Assembly (NCBI GenBank): GCA_024226515.1
Contig: JAAELQ010000116.1
Coordinates: forward strand, 1 to 64,000
DNA: 64,000 nucleotides
Reading direction: 5' to 3'
Origin: a bacterium
Lineage (GTDB): Bacteria > Acidobacteriota > Polarisedimenticolia > Polarisedimenticolales > Polarisedimenticolaceae
Shown here: one piece after another, positions 27,238-37,076 of the stretch
Numbering within the stretch: the stretch's first letter is position 1
How the letters are laid out: each line of letters begins with the position of its first letter
Notes under the pieces: model-generated
The model's input: only the letters and a program-made list of their open reading frames with translations
The model's database searches: none
What the model was told of the DNA's origin: nothing
Position numbers and translations under genes: made by a program

Positions 27238-30200
27238 ATGACCGTCGTCATCCTCATGCTCGCGACGCTGGTCGGACTCCAAGCCCAGCAACCGCCGGAG
27301 GACGAGCCGACCCCCGTGGCCGTCGAGCGCCCCGAGCGCGAGCGAACACTCGTCGACGAGGTGCTGAAGGCCGACGACCCTTCGTTCGGCGGCTGGGAAA
27401 CTGAAGCGCTGAGCAGCGCCGCGAACGGTCGGCTGAAGAGCCTGGCGGCCTGGATCGCGAAGCCGGTCGGGGCCGAGACGCTGGCCGGTTTCATGACGCC
27501 CGGATTCGCCTGCACGGCGTTGCGCCCGGACGCGCTCGCGCCGGCGTTCGAGGACGACGTGTGGTCCGTCCGACGCTTCGAGGCGGCCGAGGGCGAGGGT
27601 GTCCTCGCGCCGAGAGACGCGGCCGGCCTGGCCGCCGTGCTGTCCGACCTGGCGGCGCCGCTGAAGGCGGCGGGCAAGCCGAAGGTCAAGTTCAAGACAC
27701 ACCGCGTCACGCGGGCCGAGGGCCACTACACGACGCGCGCCTTCCTGGAGGCCGAGTCCCACGGCGAGAACGACGGCGTCCAGATCAACGCGGACTGGGA
27801 GCTGACCTGGGCCTACCCGGACGGCGACGGCGGGCCGCCGTTGCTGAAGACGATTCGCCTCCTGCGCCACGAGGAGATCGACGTCCGCGCCGCGCACGGC
27901 AAGCTGTTCGTGGATCACACCGCCTCGGCGCTGGGAGGTCTGGAGACGTATCGCGACCTCGTGCTGCGCGGCGTGCTGCACTGGGTGGACCGCATCAGTC
28001 GCATCGATAACGTCTCGCTCTTCGGCCACGCGGGCATCGCGGTCGGCGACGTCGACGGAGACGGGCTCGAGGACCTGTACGTCTGCGACGAGGGCGGCCT
28101 GCCGAACCGTCTCTACCTGCAGCAGCCCGACGGCACGCTGAAGGACGCCTCCGCCGCGGCAGGCGTGGACTGGCTCGAGCGGACCTACTCGGCGCTGATC
28201 GTCGACCTCGACAACGACGGCGACCAGGACCTGGCCGTCGCGACGTATCCGCGGCTGTTGCTCGCGGAGAACGACGGCGCGGGGAAGTTCAAGCTGCGCG
28301 CGAAGATGGCCGTCGCGGAGGAGGCCTACTCGCTGTCGGCAGCGGACTACGACGGCGACGGGGATCTCGACCTCTACGCCTGCACCTACGGCGGCCGTGG
28401 TCCCGGCGCGGCCGGAGAAGATCAGCTGCGCGACGAGGACGCCGCGGTCGGCGTGCCCGTGCCGTACCACGACGCCAACAACGGGGCGCCGAACGCGCTG
28501 CTGCGCAACGACGGAGACTTTCGCTTCGTCGACGCGACGGAGGGGTCGGGTCTCGACACGAACAATATGCGCTTCAGCTTCGCCGCGTCGTGGGAGGACT
28601 ACGACAACGACGGCGATGCAGATCTCTACGTGGCCAACGATTTCGGCCGTAACAGCCTGTTTCGCAACGACGGCGGGAAGTTCGTCGATGTCGCGGCCGA
28701 GGCGGGGGTCGAGGACATCGCGACGGGGATGTCGGTCTCGTGGGGCGACTACGATCGCGACGGCTGGATCGATCTCTACGTCGGCAACATGTACTCCAGC
28801 GCGGGCAACCGCATCGCGTTTCAGCGCAACTTCGGGCCGGGGCTGACGAACGAAGCCGTGACCCACCTGCAGCGTACCGCGCGCGGCAACACGCTGTTCG
28901 CCAACCAGGGCGACGGCACGTTCCGCGACGTCAGCGACGAGTCGGGTGCGACGATGGGGCGCTGGGCCTGGTCGTCGAACTTCGCGGACCTCAACAACGA
29001 CGGCTGGCTCGATCTCGTCGTGGCCAACGGTTTTCTCACGGGGGACGCCGACGCGGCAGACCTCTGAAGCTTCTTCTGGCGACAGGTCGTGTCGCAAACG
29101 CCGGTCGAGAACGAGCCCGTGGACGAGTACCAGGCGGGCTGGGACGCCACGATGCGCCTGGTGCACCAGGGGCGCTCGTGGAGCGGCCACGAGAAGAACT
29201 GCGCCTTCCTCAACGACCGCAACGGTCGATTCGCCGACGTCTCGTCGGCTTCGGGGCTGAATTTCGACGACGACGGGCGCGGCGTCGCCGTCGTGGACTG
29301 GGATCACGACGGCGATCTCGACCTGTGGCTGCGCAACCGCACCGCGCCGCGGCTGCGGCTGATGCTGAACCAGACCGCGGGCGCCGCCACGGGCAGCTTC
29401 GTCGCGTTTCGACTACGCGGGACGGCGGTCAATCGCGACGCGATCGGCGCGCGCGTGGAGCTCGACCTCGCGGGTGGCCGCCCGGCGCTGGCGCGCAGTC
29501 TCTACGCCGGCGAAGGTTTCCGTTCGCAGTCCAGCAAGTGGCTGCACTTCGGCCTGGCCGAAGGCGACGTGGTCGAGCGCATCCGCGTCCGCTGGCCCGG
29601 CGGCGCGTCGGAGACGTTCCCCGCGGTCGAGGCCGGTCAGCGTTACGTCTTGGTCCAGGGCACGGGCGAGGCCGAGACCTGGGCCCGACCCGAGCGCGAA
29701 CTGGGGCTCGTGCCCGGCGTTTCGGACCTGCCCGAGTCGAGCCGCAAGGGTCGAGTCGTCGTCGCGCACCGCATCCCGGCGCTGACGCTGCGCTACGAGG
29801 ATTACCTGCCAGGGCCGCCGCAGGTGCTGGAGCCGTCGGGCGAGCCGACGCTGGTCAACCTGTGGGCCAGCTGGTGCACGCCCTGCGTGACCGAGCTGCG
29901 CGAGTTGACGGACCATGCCGAGGAGCTCCGCAAAGCGGGCCTGCGCGTCGTGGCCCTGACGGTCGAGGGCGTGGACGACGACGACACGACACCGCGCGAC
30001 GCCGCGAACCTGCTGGAGCAGATCGGTTACCCGTTCGAGTCCGGCGTGGCCACGACGGAGTTGCTCGATCGGCTCGAGCTGTACCAGGAGACGCTGTACG
30101 GCCGCGTGCCGGAGTTCGGGGTTCCGCTGAGCCTGTTGCTCGACCGGCAGGGGCGAGTGGCGATGATCTACCGCGGCGCGGTCTCGAAACAGCAACTGCT

Positions 30201-31146
30201 CGAGGACGTACGCCTGCTCGATGCCTCGAGCGACGTGCTGCGCGAGGCGTCTCTGCCCTTCGCCGGACGCTGGTACACGCCCCATCCCTCCGTCGACACG
30301 TTCTTGCCGATCGTGGCCAAGATGTTCGTCGAGCGCGATGCCGAGGACGCGGTCCGCTTCCTGCAACTCTCGGCCGAGCGGCAGGAAGCTCGACTGACCG
30401 CCGAGAGCGGCGCAGAGGACAAGGCTGCGCTGGCCGACACGCATTACAGCCTGGCCACCGCACTGGCCGACGAACAGCGACTTCGTGACGCCGTCCCGCA
30501 CTACGTGCGGACGTTGCAGCTCTCGCGCGACCACCTCGATGCGCACATCGGACTGGGCGTTGCCATGTCCACGCTGGGCGACCTGGCTCGCGCGATTCCT
30601 GTCCTCGAGCGAGCCCTCGAGCTCAGTCCGGACAACGCCCGGGTACTCAACAACCTCGGCCTGGCCTATCACATCCGTGGCGATGTGCCGCGCGCGATGC
30701 AGCACTATCGCCGATCGATCGAGCTTGATCCCGATTCCGAGGAGGTGCACTACAACCTGGGCCAGGCGTTCTTGATGAGCGGGCAGGCACAATCGGCCAA
30801 GGCGGAGTTTCTCGAGGCGCTGCGCATCGATCCCGAATCGCTGGGCGCGTTGACGGATCTGGCGTGGATTCTGGCCACCCATCCGGACGCCGGGCTGCGC
30901 GACGCCGAGGAGGCGATTCGTCTCGCGTCCCGTGCGGCGGAACTGACCGCGCACGAAGACGCCACGATTCTGGACACGCTGGCCGCCGCGTTCGCCGAGG
31001 CGGCCCGCTTCGACCTCGCGGTCGAGACGGCGCGAAACGCCCTGAAACGCGCTCAGCAGGACCGAGACCCGGAGCTCGTCCGCTACGTGCGCCTGCGACT
31101 CAGTCTGTACGAGCAATCCCGGCCCTATCGCGAGCCGCGACACTGA
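27238..31146 (+). CDS. FG-GAP/UnbV (CRTAC1-like) - TlpA - TPR protein with in-frame UGA (probable selenocysteine 610)
   Basis: Read straight through the TGA at 29065-29067, this is one 1302-residue protein. It has signal peptide MTVVILMLATLVGLQAQ and an N-terminal domain of unknown type (about 20-250). FG-GAP/VCBS repeats follow (260-700) with DxDxDGxxD Ca-binding loops such as DVDGDGLEDL and DYDGDGDLDL. An ASPIC/UnbV domain lies at about 720-800 (NRDAIGARVELDL). A thioredoxin/TlpA-like domain (about 840-1000) has Cys880-Cys883 in WASWCTPC, and TPRs run from about 1040-1290. The codons on either side of the TGA read AADL-TGA-SFFWRQVVSQTP in one frame, with no frame change. The coding character continues without a gap, so a second gene from the GTG at 29089 would begin in mid-domain. 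A SECIS-like hairpin follows. I infer Sec at the TGA. Confidence 0.8.
29065..29100 (+). promoter_or_regulatory. UGA codon and bacterial SECIS-like hairpin
   Basis: The TGA at 29065-29067 is followed after 11 nt by GCGACA (29079-29084), loop GGTCG (29085-29089) and TGTCGC (29090-29095). This is a perfect 6-bp stem. The apical loop begins 17 nt after the UGA. E. coli fdhF has about 18 nt and a GGUCU loop, so both spacing and the GGUC loop agree with the known bacterial SECIS that SelB binds. The flanking codons still encode a sensible peptide. Confidence 0.75.
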
Positions 31147-31221
31147 CGCAACCGCCGGGTTTCCCGCAGCGTTCCCGCCGTGTTACGCTCAATTCCCCGC
31201 CTTTCTCCGAGGAGACCGAAC

Positions 31222-33531
31222 TTGCCGTCTGACGTCCCGGATCGCCGCGACGGCGCCGCGCGAGTATCTGCCGGAAGCCCGTTCTCCGGTGATGAGATCG
31301 CCTGCCGACCGCTGGGCTTCTTCATCTCGGAGCTCGAGCGCCAGGGGCACTCCGCGGACATCCTGCTCGACGGCCTCGGCCTGACACGCGACGACATCAA
31401 CTCGTTCCACGGGCGCATCGACTGGGAGTCCTCGCGTCGTATGTGGACCAACCTGCGCAGCGTCTGGAGCGACGACGATTTCGTCGCGGCCGGCCGCCGC
31501 ATGGTGCGCTCGAGGTGGATTCAGCCGTTCTTCGCCATCGCGCGGCTGATCTTCACCACCTCCGACCTCTATCGCTGGGTCTTCGAGCCCGACGTCGGGT
31601 TCGCGCGTCACCTCATCACATGCATCCACAACGATATCCGCCGGGCCGCGCCCGGGAAGCTGCGCATCGAGCGGCGGATGCAGGCGGGGTACCGCCCCAG
31701 TCGCGAGCTGTTCCTGATCATGCGCGGGCAACTGATCGGGTTGCCCTGCCTGCTGGGCCAGCCGAAGGCGCGCGTCGACATGCAGCTGATCGACGACGGC
31801 GCCGTCTTCGACGTGACGTACTCGCGGCGCATCGGCCTGCGCGCGCGGTTGCGCCGACTGCGCGCGTGGCCCAGCTTCACCGGCGCGGCGAACCGCGAGC
31901 TGCACGACGCACGCGACGAGCTGTTCGATCATGCGCGGCGCATCGCGGTCGAGATCGACGTGCGCAAGGCGGCGGAGGCGGCGCTGCTCGAGAGCGACCG
32001 CCGCTTCGTGGAAGTGTTCGAGGCCGCACCGGTGCCGGTCGTGATCAGCACGTTCGACGGCGTGCTGAAGGACGTGAACGAGTCGTTCATCCAGCTCGCG
32101 GGGTATCCGCGCGAGGTGCTCGTCGGCAAGAACACCGCGCGCATGAACATGTGGCACGACCGCGCGGTTCGCGCCGACATGGTGGACCGCGTGCGTCGCG
32201 GTGAGTCGGTGCGCGGTGTCGAGACCCGCTTCAACGTCGGCGACGGCGGTTTGCGGGACGTCGTGCTGTCCGCGGTCGGCATTCGCTTCGGCGGAGAACC
32301 GTGCATCATCTGGCAGGCCACCGACCTGACGGAGAACAAGCGGGCCGAGGGAGAGACACGGCGACTCGAGGAGCGCGTCCTGCAGACGCAGAAGCTGGAG
32401 TCCCTCGGCGCGCTCGCGGGCGGAATCGCGCACGACTTCAACAACCTGCTGGTCGGCGTGATGGGCAACGCGGAGCTCGCGCTGGAGGAACTGGAGTCGC
32501 ACCCCGAGAGGCTGCGATCGCGGCTGGAGGCGATGCTGGTCGCCTCGCGCGACGGAGTCGGCCTGACGCGTCGGATGCTGTCCTGTGCCGGCATGACCGA
32601 ACCGAGCAAGGAGCGCTTCGATCTCGCGACTCTAGCCGAGAGCAGCGCAATGATGGTGCGCAGCACGCTGTCGGGGGACGTCAAGATCGAGTGCCGACTG
32701 GGCGTCGAGCCGATGTGGGTCGACGGCGACGAGTCCGAGGTGCGTCAGGCCCTGTTGAACGTCCTGACCAACGCCGCGGAGGCGCACGGCGACGATAGCG
32801 GCACGGTCGAGATTCGCACGGACCGGGTACACGTCGACGCGGAGTACCTGTCCGGGACCTACCTGGCGCAACCGCTCGAGGAGGGCGACTACATCCTGCT
32901 CGAGATTCGCGACAGCGGCTGCGGCATGGATCCCCAGACGCTGAAGAAGATCTTCGATCCGTTCTTCACGACGAAGTTCGCGGGGCGGGGACTGGGTCTC
33001 GCGGTGACGCTGGGCATCGTGACCAGCCACGGCGGAACGCTCAAGGTCGAAAGCGATCCGGGACGGGGAACGACGTTCCAGGTGCTGTTCCCGTACGCCG
33101 CCGAGGCGACCGATCGAGCCGAGATCGTCACGCCGGAGCGCGATGCGCGCGAGGGCGTAGTGCTGGTGATCGACGATGAACGGAGCGTGCGCGAGGTCGC
33201 GGAAGCCATGCTCGAGCGTTGCGGCCACCGGGCGATTTGCGCGACGGGCGGCGCCGAGGCGGTCGAACTGCTCGTCGCGAACCGGGACGATGTAGCGCTG
33301 GCGCTGCTGGATCTGACGATGCCGGGGATCGGCGGCACCGAGACGTTCCGGCTCTTGCGCGAGATTCGCCCCGAGCTGCCGATCATCTGCTGTAGTGGGC
33401 ACGGCGAGCAGACCGGGAGACGCCTCATCGAGGGTAAGTCGGCCGCCCAGTTCCTGGCCAAGCCCTTCAGCCTCGACGATCTGCGCACCGCTCTGGACCG
33501 CGTGTTCTCCGGGGCGTCGAGAACTACCTGA
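31222..33531 (+). CDS. PAS hybrid sensor histidine kinase with receiver domain
   Basis: I chose the TTG at 31222 (769 aa), which has GAGGAG 7 nt upstream. Residues 25-230 form a domain opening CRPLGFFISELERQGHSADILLDGLGL. It recalls the arabinose-binding-like N-terminal domain of some AraC regulators, but that is uncertain. A PAS domain follows (about 255-375; FVEVFEAAPVPVVIS). The HisKA H-box is GGIAHDFNNLL with His404. The ATPase part has DPFFTTKFAGRGLGLAV. The C-terminal receiver has VLVIDDE, phospho-acceptor Asp697 in LLDLTMPG, and Lys in FLAKPF. It is a cytoplasmic hybrid kinase with no membrane helix; the phosphorelay partner is not identified. The next gene encodes a degenerate receiver fused to TonB. 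Confidence 0.9.
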   Translation: MPSDVPDRRDGAARVSAGSPFSGDEIACRPLGFFISELERQGHSADILLDGLGLTRDDINSFHGRIDWESSRRMWTNLRSVWSDDDFVAAGRRMVRSRWIQPFFAIARLIFTTSDLYRWVFEPDVGFARHLITCIHNDIRRAAPGKLRIERRMQAGYRPSRELFLIMRGQLIGLPCLLGQPKARVDMQLIDDGAVFDVTYSRRIGLRARLRRLRAWPSFTGAANRELHDARDELFDHARRIAVEIDVRKAAEAALLESDRRFVEVFEAAPVPVVISTFDGVLKDVNESFIQLAGYPREVLVGKNTARMNMWHDRAVRADMVDRVRRGESVRGVETRFNVGDGGLRDVVLSAVGIRFGGEPCIIWQATDLTENKRAEGETRRLEERVLQTQKLESLGALAGGIAHDFNNLLVGVMGNAELALEELESHPERLRSRLEAMLVASRDGVGLTRRMLSCAGMTEPSKERFDLATLAESSAMMVRSTLSGDVKIECRLGVEPMWVDGDESEVRQALLNVLTNAAEAHGDDSGTVEIRTDRVHVDAEYLSGTYLAQPLEEGDYILLEIRDSGCGMDPQTLKKIFDPFFTTKFAGRGLGLAVTLGIVTSHGGTLKVESDPGRGTTFQVLFPYAAEATDRAEIVTPERDAREGVVLVIDDERSVREVAEAMLERCGHRAICATGGAEAVELLVANRDDVALALLDLTMPGIGGTETFRLLREIRPELPIICCSGHGEQTGRRLIEGKSAAQFLAKPFSLDDLRTALDRVFSGASRTT

Positions 33532-33574
33532 ATTTGCCTGGTTCCGGGCCGGGACTTATGTTCGGCCCAGAATC

Positions 33575-34804
33575 ATGTCTAGTCGAGTCATTCTCATCGA
33601 TACCGATCCCCGCGGGCTGGAGTCGACGGCGTTTCTGCTGGAAGAGCAGGGACTCGACCCGGTCTGCGCGCGGACGTTCCAGCAGATCGATCGCGCGCTG
33701 GCGGGCCACGAGGACCAAGTCGTGGTGATCGAGCCCGTGCTCGAGGGTATCGACGGCTTCGAGCTCTGCCGGGCCGTGCGCAAGGTGTACAACGCCTCGC
33801 CTCCGACGGTGCTGCTGGCGTCGTCGAAGATCCGCGGGGAAGCGCACCGCCGCCGCGCCGAGGATGTCGGGGCGCACGCGTTCCTCGAGCGCCCGGCCCA
33901 CGACGACGAGCTGGTGCAGGCGCTCCGCACGGTCCTCACGCAGAGAGAGGCCGCCGCCGCCGCGCCGGCCGTCGGTGTGCTGCCGCGAAGGCGTCCCGCA
34001 TGGGTTCCGCTGGCGGCGAGTGTTGTCGGAATCGCCGCAGGCCTGGGGCTCGGATACCACTTCTTCCACACCACGCCCCCGGTTCCCGCAGCCCAACGTA
34101 GCTTTCTCGCGTCCGGCGGGTTCTCGCTCGAGACGGCTCCCGATCTGCCCGGACTCGGCGTGCCCGTGATCGGCTACGTGGCCGAGCTCGACGTCGCGAC
34201 CTCCGAGCCGGGCGCCCCGAGACCGTCGCCGCCGCCACGGCCGACCAAGCGGCAGGCCGTCACGCCGCCGCCACCCGAGAAAGCGGTCGCCGCTGCTCGA
34301 CAGCCGAGCCCGGCAGCGCCCGCCGCCGTGGTCGCGAACGAGACGATCGAGGATCTCGAGGCGGCCCACGTGCCCGGCCTGGACCTTGCCCTGCCCGAAA
34401 TGCCGGTCGAGGGCGGCGCAGTCGCCGAGGGCACGACGGACGAAGCGCCTCTGTGGACGCTGGAGATCGGTGCTCAGCCGGGGGCGGCGCCGTCTTCTGT
34501 CGAGGCCCAGGTGGCTCGCGTTCCGGACGTCGAACCGCGGTTGATCGCATCGAGCCGTGTCGCGCCGGTCTATCCGTACTCGGCGCGCCGCCTGCGCGCC
34601 GAGGGACAGGTCGTGCTGCGCGCGCGGGTCCTGACCGACGGCACGTTGTCGGAGGTCGAGGTCGTCAAGGAGCCCGGGCGGCACCTCGGCCTGGGCCGGG
34701 CGGCCCTGGACGCCGTTCGTCAATGGCGCTACGAGCCCGCGACGAGCGCCGGAACTCCGGTTGAATGGCCGATCACGATCCAGGTCGACTTCAAGCGTCG
34801 TTGA
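33575..34804 (+). CDS. Pseudo-receiver - transmembrane - TonB C-terminal domain fusion
   Basis: A 409-residue protein starting at the ATG at 33575, with TATGTT (33557-33562) 12 nt upstream. Residues 1-125 resemble a response-regulator receiver (VILIDTDPRGLES, then VVVIEPVLEGIDGFELCRAV). The phospho-acceptor Asp is Glu (IEP), and the conserved Lys before Pro is Arg (LERP), so it is probably not phosphorylated normally. A helix follows at about 145-165 (WVPLAASVVGIAAGLGLGYHFF), then a long Pro/Ala-rich linker spanning the periplasm. The last 85 residues are a TonB C-terminal domain, with VAPVYPYSARRLRAEGQV and LDAVRQWRYEPA. It may couple a cytoplasmic regulatory contact to outer-membrane transport; the fusion is unusual. 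No ExbBD genes are nearby. Confidence 0.8.
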   Translation: MSSRVILIDTDPRGLESTAFLLEEQGLDPVCARTFQQIDRALAGHEDQVVVIEPVLEGIDGFELCRAVRKVYNASPPTVLLASSKIRGEAHRRRAEDVGAHAFLERPAHDDELVQALRTVLTQREAAAAAPAVGVLPRRRPAWVPLAASVVGIAAGLGLGYHFFHTTPPVPAAQRSFLASGGFSLETAPDLPGLGVPVIGYVAELDVATSEPGAPRPSPPPRPTKRQAVTPPPPEKAVAAARQPSPAAPAAVVANETIEDLEAAHVPGLDLALPEMPVEGGAVAEGTTDEAPLWTLEIGAQPGAAPSSVEAQVARVPDVEPRLIASSRVAPVYPYSARRLRAEGQVVLRARVLTDGTLSEVEVVKEPGRHLGLGRAALDAVRQWRYEPATSAGTPVEWPITIQVDFKRR

Positions 34805-34826
34805 GCGTCGTCCGTCCGCCCGTCGC

Positions 34827-34832
34827 TATAAT
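34827..34832 (+). promoter_or_regulatory. Perfect -10 box TATAAT, leaderless promoter
   Basis: The consensus TATAAT ends 6 nt before the ATG at 34839 and no ribosome site intervenes. Transcription would begin at or within 2 nt of the start codon. It also fixes the start of the lipoprotein gene against longer in-frame alternatives. Confidence 0.6.
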
Positions 34833-34838
34833 CCACGC

Positions 34839-37076
34839 ATGAACGAGATTCGTCGCGGCGCGTTCCTGCTGTGCATCGTCGGAGTGACGGCGGCGCTATT
34901 CGTGGCCTGTTCGGGCGGCGACACGGGCGACCCCCGACCGGCGCCGGAGCGTGCGGACACGCAGCGTCCAGCCGGCCACGTGCGAATGGTCAACGAGCTG
35001 CGTCGCATCTCCGAGAACATGGACAGCTTCCCGTATCTCGGATCGGGGCTGGCCGATCGACTGACCCGGCGGCTGGCCGAGTTGCCGGCGGGCGCCCCGG
35101 CGGAAGAGCGCGCGAAGCTGCACCTCGCTCTGGGCGAGGCGCAGATGAACCAGGGGTTGCTGCGCCCCGCGATCGACAATCTCACGCAGGCCTACCGGCA
35201 GCTCCCCGACTCCTCGATCGAAGAGCTGTCGCAGGCGACGTTCAAGTTGGCCGTGGCCTACATGCGGCTCGGCGAGACGCAGAACTGCTGCAAGCGCAAC
35301 AACCCCGATAGCTGCATCCTACCCCTGCGCGGCGGCGGGGTGCACACGGATCAGGAGGGATCGAAGAACGCGATCCGCCACTTCTTCGAGCTGATGAACA
35401 ACACGCCGCCGGACAGCGACATGCACCTGGCGGCGCGCTGGCTGTTCAACGTGATGTACATGACGCTGGACAAGTACCCCGACTCGGTTCCCGAGCGGCT
35501 GCTGATCCCACCGGATGCGCTGGGGTCCGATTCCGGATTCCCGCGATTCAACAACGTCTCCAAGAAGCTCGGGCTGGACACGTTCAACCTCTCCGGTGGC
35601 GCGATCGTCGACGACTTCGACGGCGACGACGACCTGGACCTGGTCACCTCGACCTGGGACCCGCGCGGCCCAATCCACTTCTTCCGCAACAATGGCAATG
35701 GAACGTTCGCCGACGAAACGGGCGCTGCCGGGCTCGACGGGCTCTACGGAGGGCTGAATCTCAAGCCGACGGATTACGACAACGACGGGGATCTCGACGT
35801 GTTCGTCCTGCGGGGTGCGTGGCTCGGATCGTCGGGGAGGATTCCAAACTCTCTGCTGCGCAACAACGGCGACGGAACGTTCACCGACGTGACGTTCGAC
35901 TCCGGCCTGGGCGACGCGCACCGTGCCACGCAGGCCGGCGACTGGGCCGACTACGACAACGACGGTGACCTCGACCTGTTCGTCGGCAACGAATCGACGG
36001 AGGGCGACGACCACCCGTGCCAGTTGTTTCGCAACAACGGCGACGGGACGTTCACCGACGTCGCGCCAGAGGCCGGTGTCGATTACGTGGGCTACATCAA
36101 GGGCGTGACCTGGGGCGACTACGACGAAGATCGCGACGCGGACCTCTTCATCTCCGAGTACTTCGGAGAGAACCTACTGTTCCGCAACAACGGTGATGGC
36201 ACGTTCACCGACGTCGCGCCCCAGCTCGGCGTCACCCGTCCGCACTCCAGCTTTCCGACCTGGTTCTGGGATTATGACAACGACGGGCACCTCGATCTGT
36301 TCGTTGCGAGCTACACCGGCCGCGTGCAGCACATCGCCCGGCACTATCTCGGTCTGGAGCGAAACTACGAGATCGCGGCACTCTACCGCGGCGACGGGCG
36401 CGGCGGCTTCGTCGGCGTCGCGGAGACGAGCGGACTGGCGGTACCGATGCTGCCGATGGGATCGAATTACGGCGACATCGACAACGACGGATTCCTCGAC
36501 TTCTATCTCGGCACGGGCGACCCCTCGTACTGGAATCTGATGCCGAATCTGTTGTTCCACAATCGAGGTGGACAGCGCTTCGAGGATGTGTCGGTCGCGG
36601 CCGGCATGTCGAATCTGCAGAAGGGTCACTCGGTCGCATTCGCCGATCTCGACAGCGACGGCGACCTCGACGTGTTCGAGCAGATGGGCGGAGCGTACCC
36701 CGGAGACAAGTACGCGGACGCGCTCTACGAGAACCCCGGCTTCGGCAACCACCGGCTGACCGTCCAACTCGTCGGCACGCGCTCGAACCGTGCGGCGATC
36801 GGGGCGCGCATACACGCGCGCTTCGAGGGGCCGGAGGGCGAGCGATCCGTGTACCGCTGGGTCAACAGCGGCGGCAGCTTCGGCGGCAACCCGCTGCGCC
36901 AGACGCTGGGCCTCGGTGGCGCCGACCGTGTCGAGCGACTGGAGATCTTCTGGCCCATGAGCGGTGAGACCCAGGTGCTCGAGGACGTCGAGGCGGACCG
37001 CATGATCCGCGTCGTCGAGGGTGAGGCGGGCTACACCGTCGTCGAGCTGAAGCGGACGCGACTGGGAGCCGAGTGA
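34839..37076 (+). CDS. FG-GAP/UnbV (CRTAC1-like) lipoprotein
   Basis: A 745-residue protein. The ATG at 34839 yields MNEIRRGAFLLCIVGVTAALFVAC, a lipoprotein signal with lipobox FVAC. An N-terminal helical region (about 45-200) contains paired Cys (NCCKRNNPDSC). At least seven FG-GAP/VCBS repeats follow, with acidic loops DFDGDDDLDL, DYDNDGDLDV and DLDSDGDLDV. A C-terminal UnbV/ASPIC domain (about 640-720; VGTRSNRAAIGARIHARF) closes the protein. It is a surface beta-propeller of unknown ligand. It is a paralogue of the UGA-containing protein at 27238 but lacks the TlpA and TPR parts. The glycosylase gene overlaps its stop. Confidence 0.88.
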   Translation: MNEIRRGAFLLCIVGVTAALFVACSGGDTGDPRPAPERADTQRPAGHVRMVNELRRISENMDSFPYLGSGLADRLTRRLAELPAGAPAEERAKLHLALGEAQMNQGLLRPAIDNLTQAYRQLPDSSIEELSQATFKLAVAYMRLGETQNCCKRNNPDSCILPLRGGGVHTDQEGSKNAIRHFFELMNNTPPDSDMHLAARWLFNVMYMTLDKYPDSVPERLLIPPDALGSDSGFPRFNNVSKKLGLDTFNLSGGAIVDDFDGDDDLDLVTSTWDPRGPIHFFRNNGNGTFADETGAAGLDGLYGGLNLKPTDYDNDGDLDVFVLRGAWLGSSGRIPNSLLRNNGDGTFTDVTFDSGLGDAHRATQAGDWADYDNDGDLDLFVGNESTEGDDHPCQLFRNNGDGTFTDVAPEAGVDYVGYIKGVTWGDYDEDRDADLFISEYFGENLLFRNNGDGTFTDVAPQLGVTRPHSSFPTWFWDYDNDGHLDLFVASYTGRVQHIARHYLGLERNYEIAALYRGDGRGGFVGVAETSGLAVPMLPMGSNYGDIDNDGFLDFYLGTGDPSYWNLMPNLLFHNRGGQRFEDVSVAAGMSNLQKGHSVAFADLDSDGDLDVFEQMGGAYPGDKYADALYENPGFGNHRLTVQLVGTRSNRAAIGARIHARFEGPEGERSVYRWVNSGGSFGGNPLRQTLGLGGADRVERLEIFWPMSGETQVLEDVEADRMIRVVEGEAGYTVVELKRTRLGAE

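Noticed and set aside
29089..31146. Separate gene starting at the GTG at 29089
   Set aside because: It would begin inside a conserved domain, has no ribosome site, and is in frame with the upstream ORF across a single TGA followed by a SECIS-like hairpin. It is treated as one gene.
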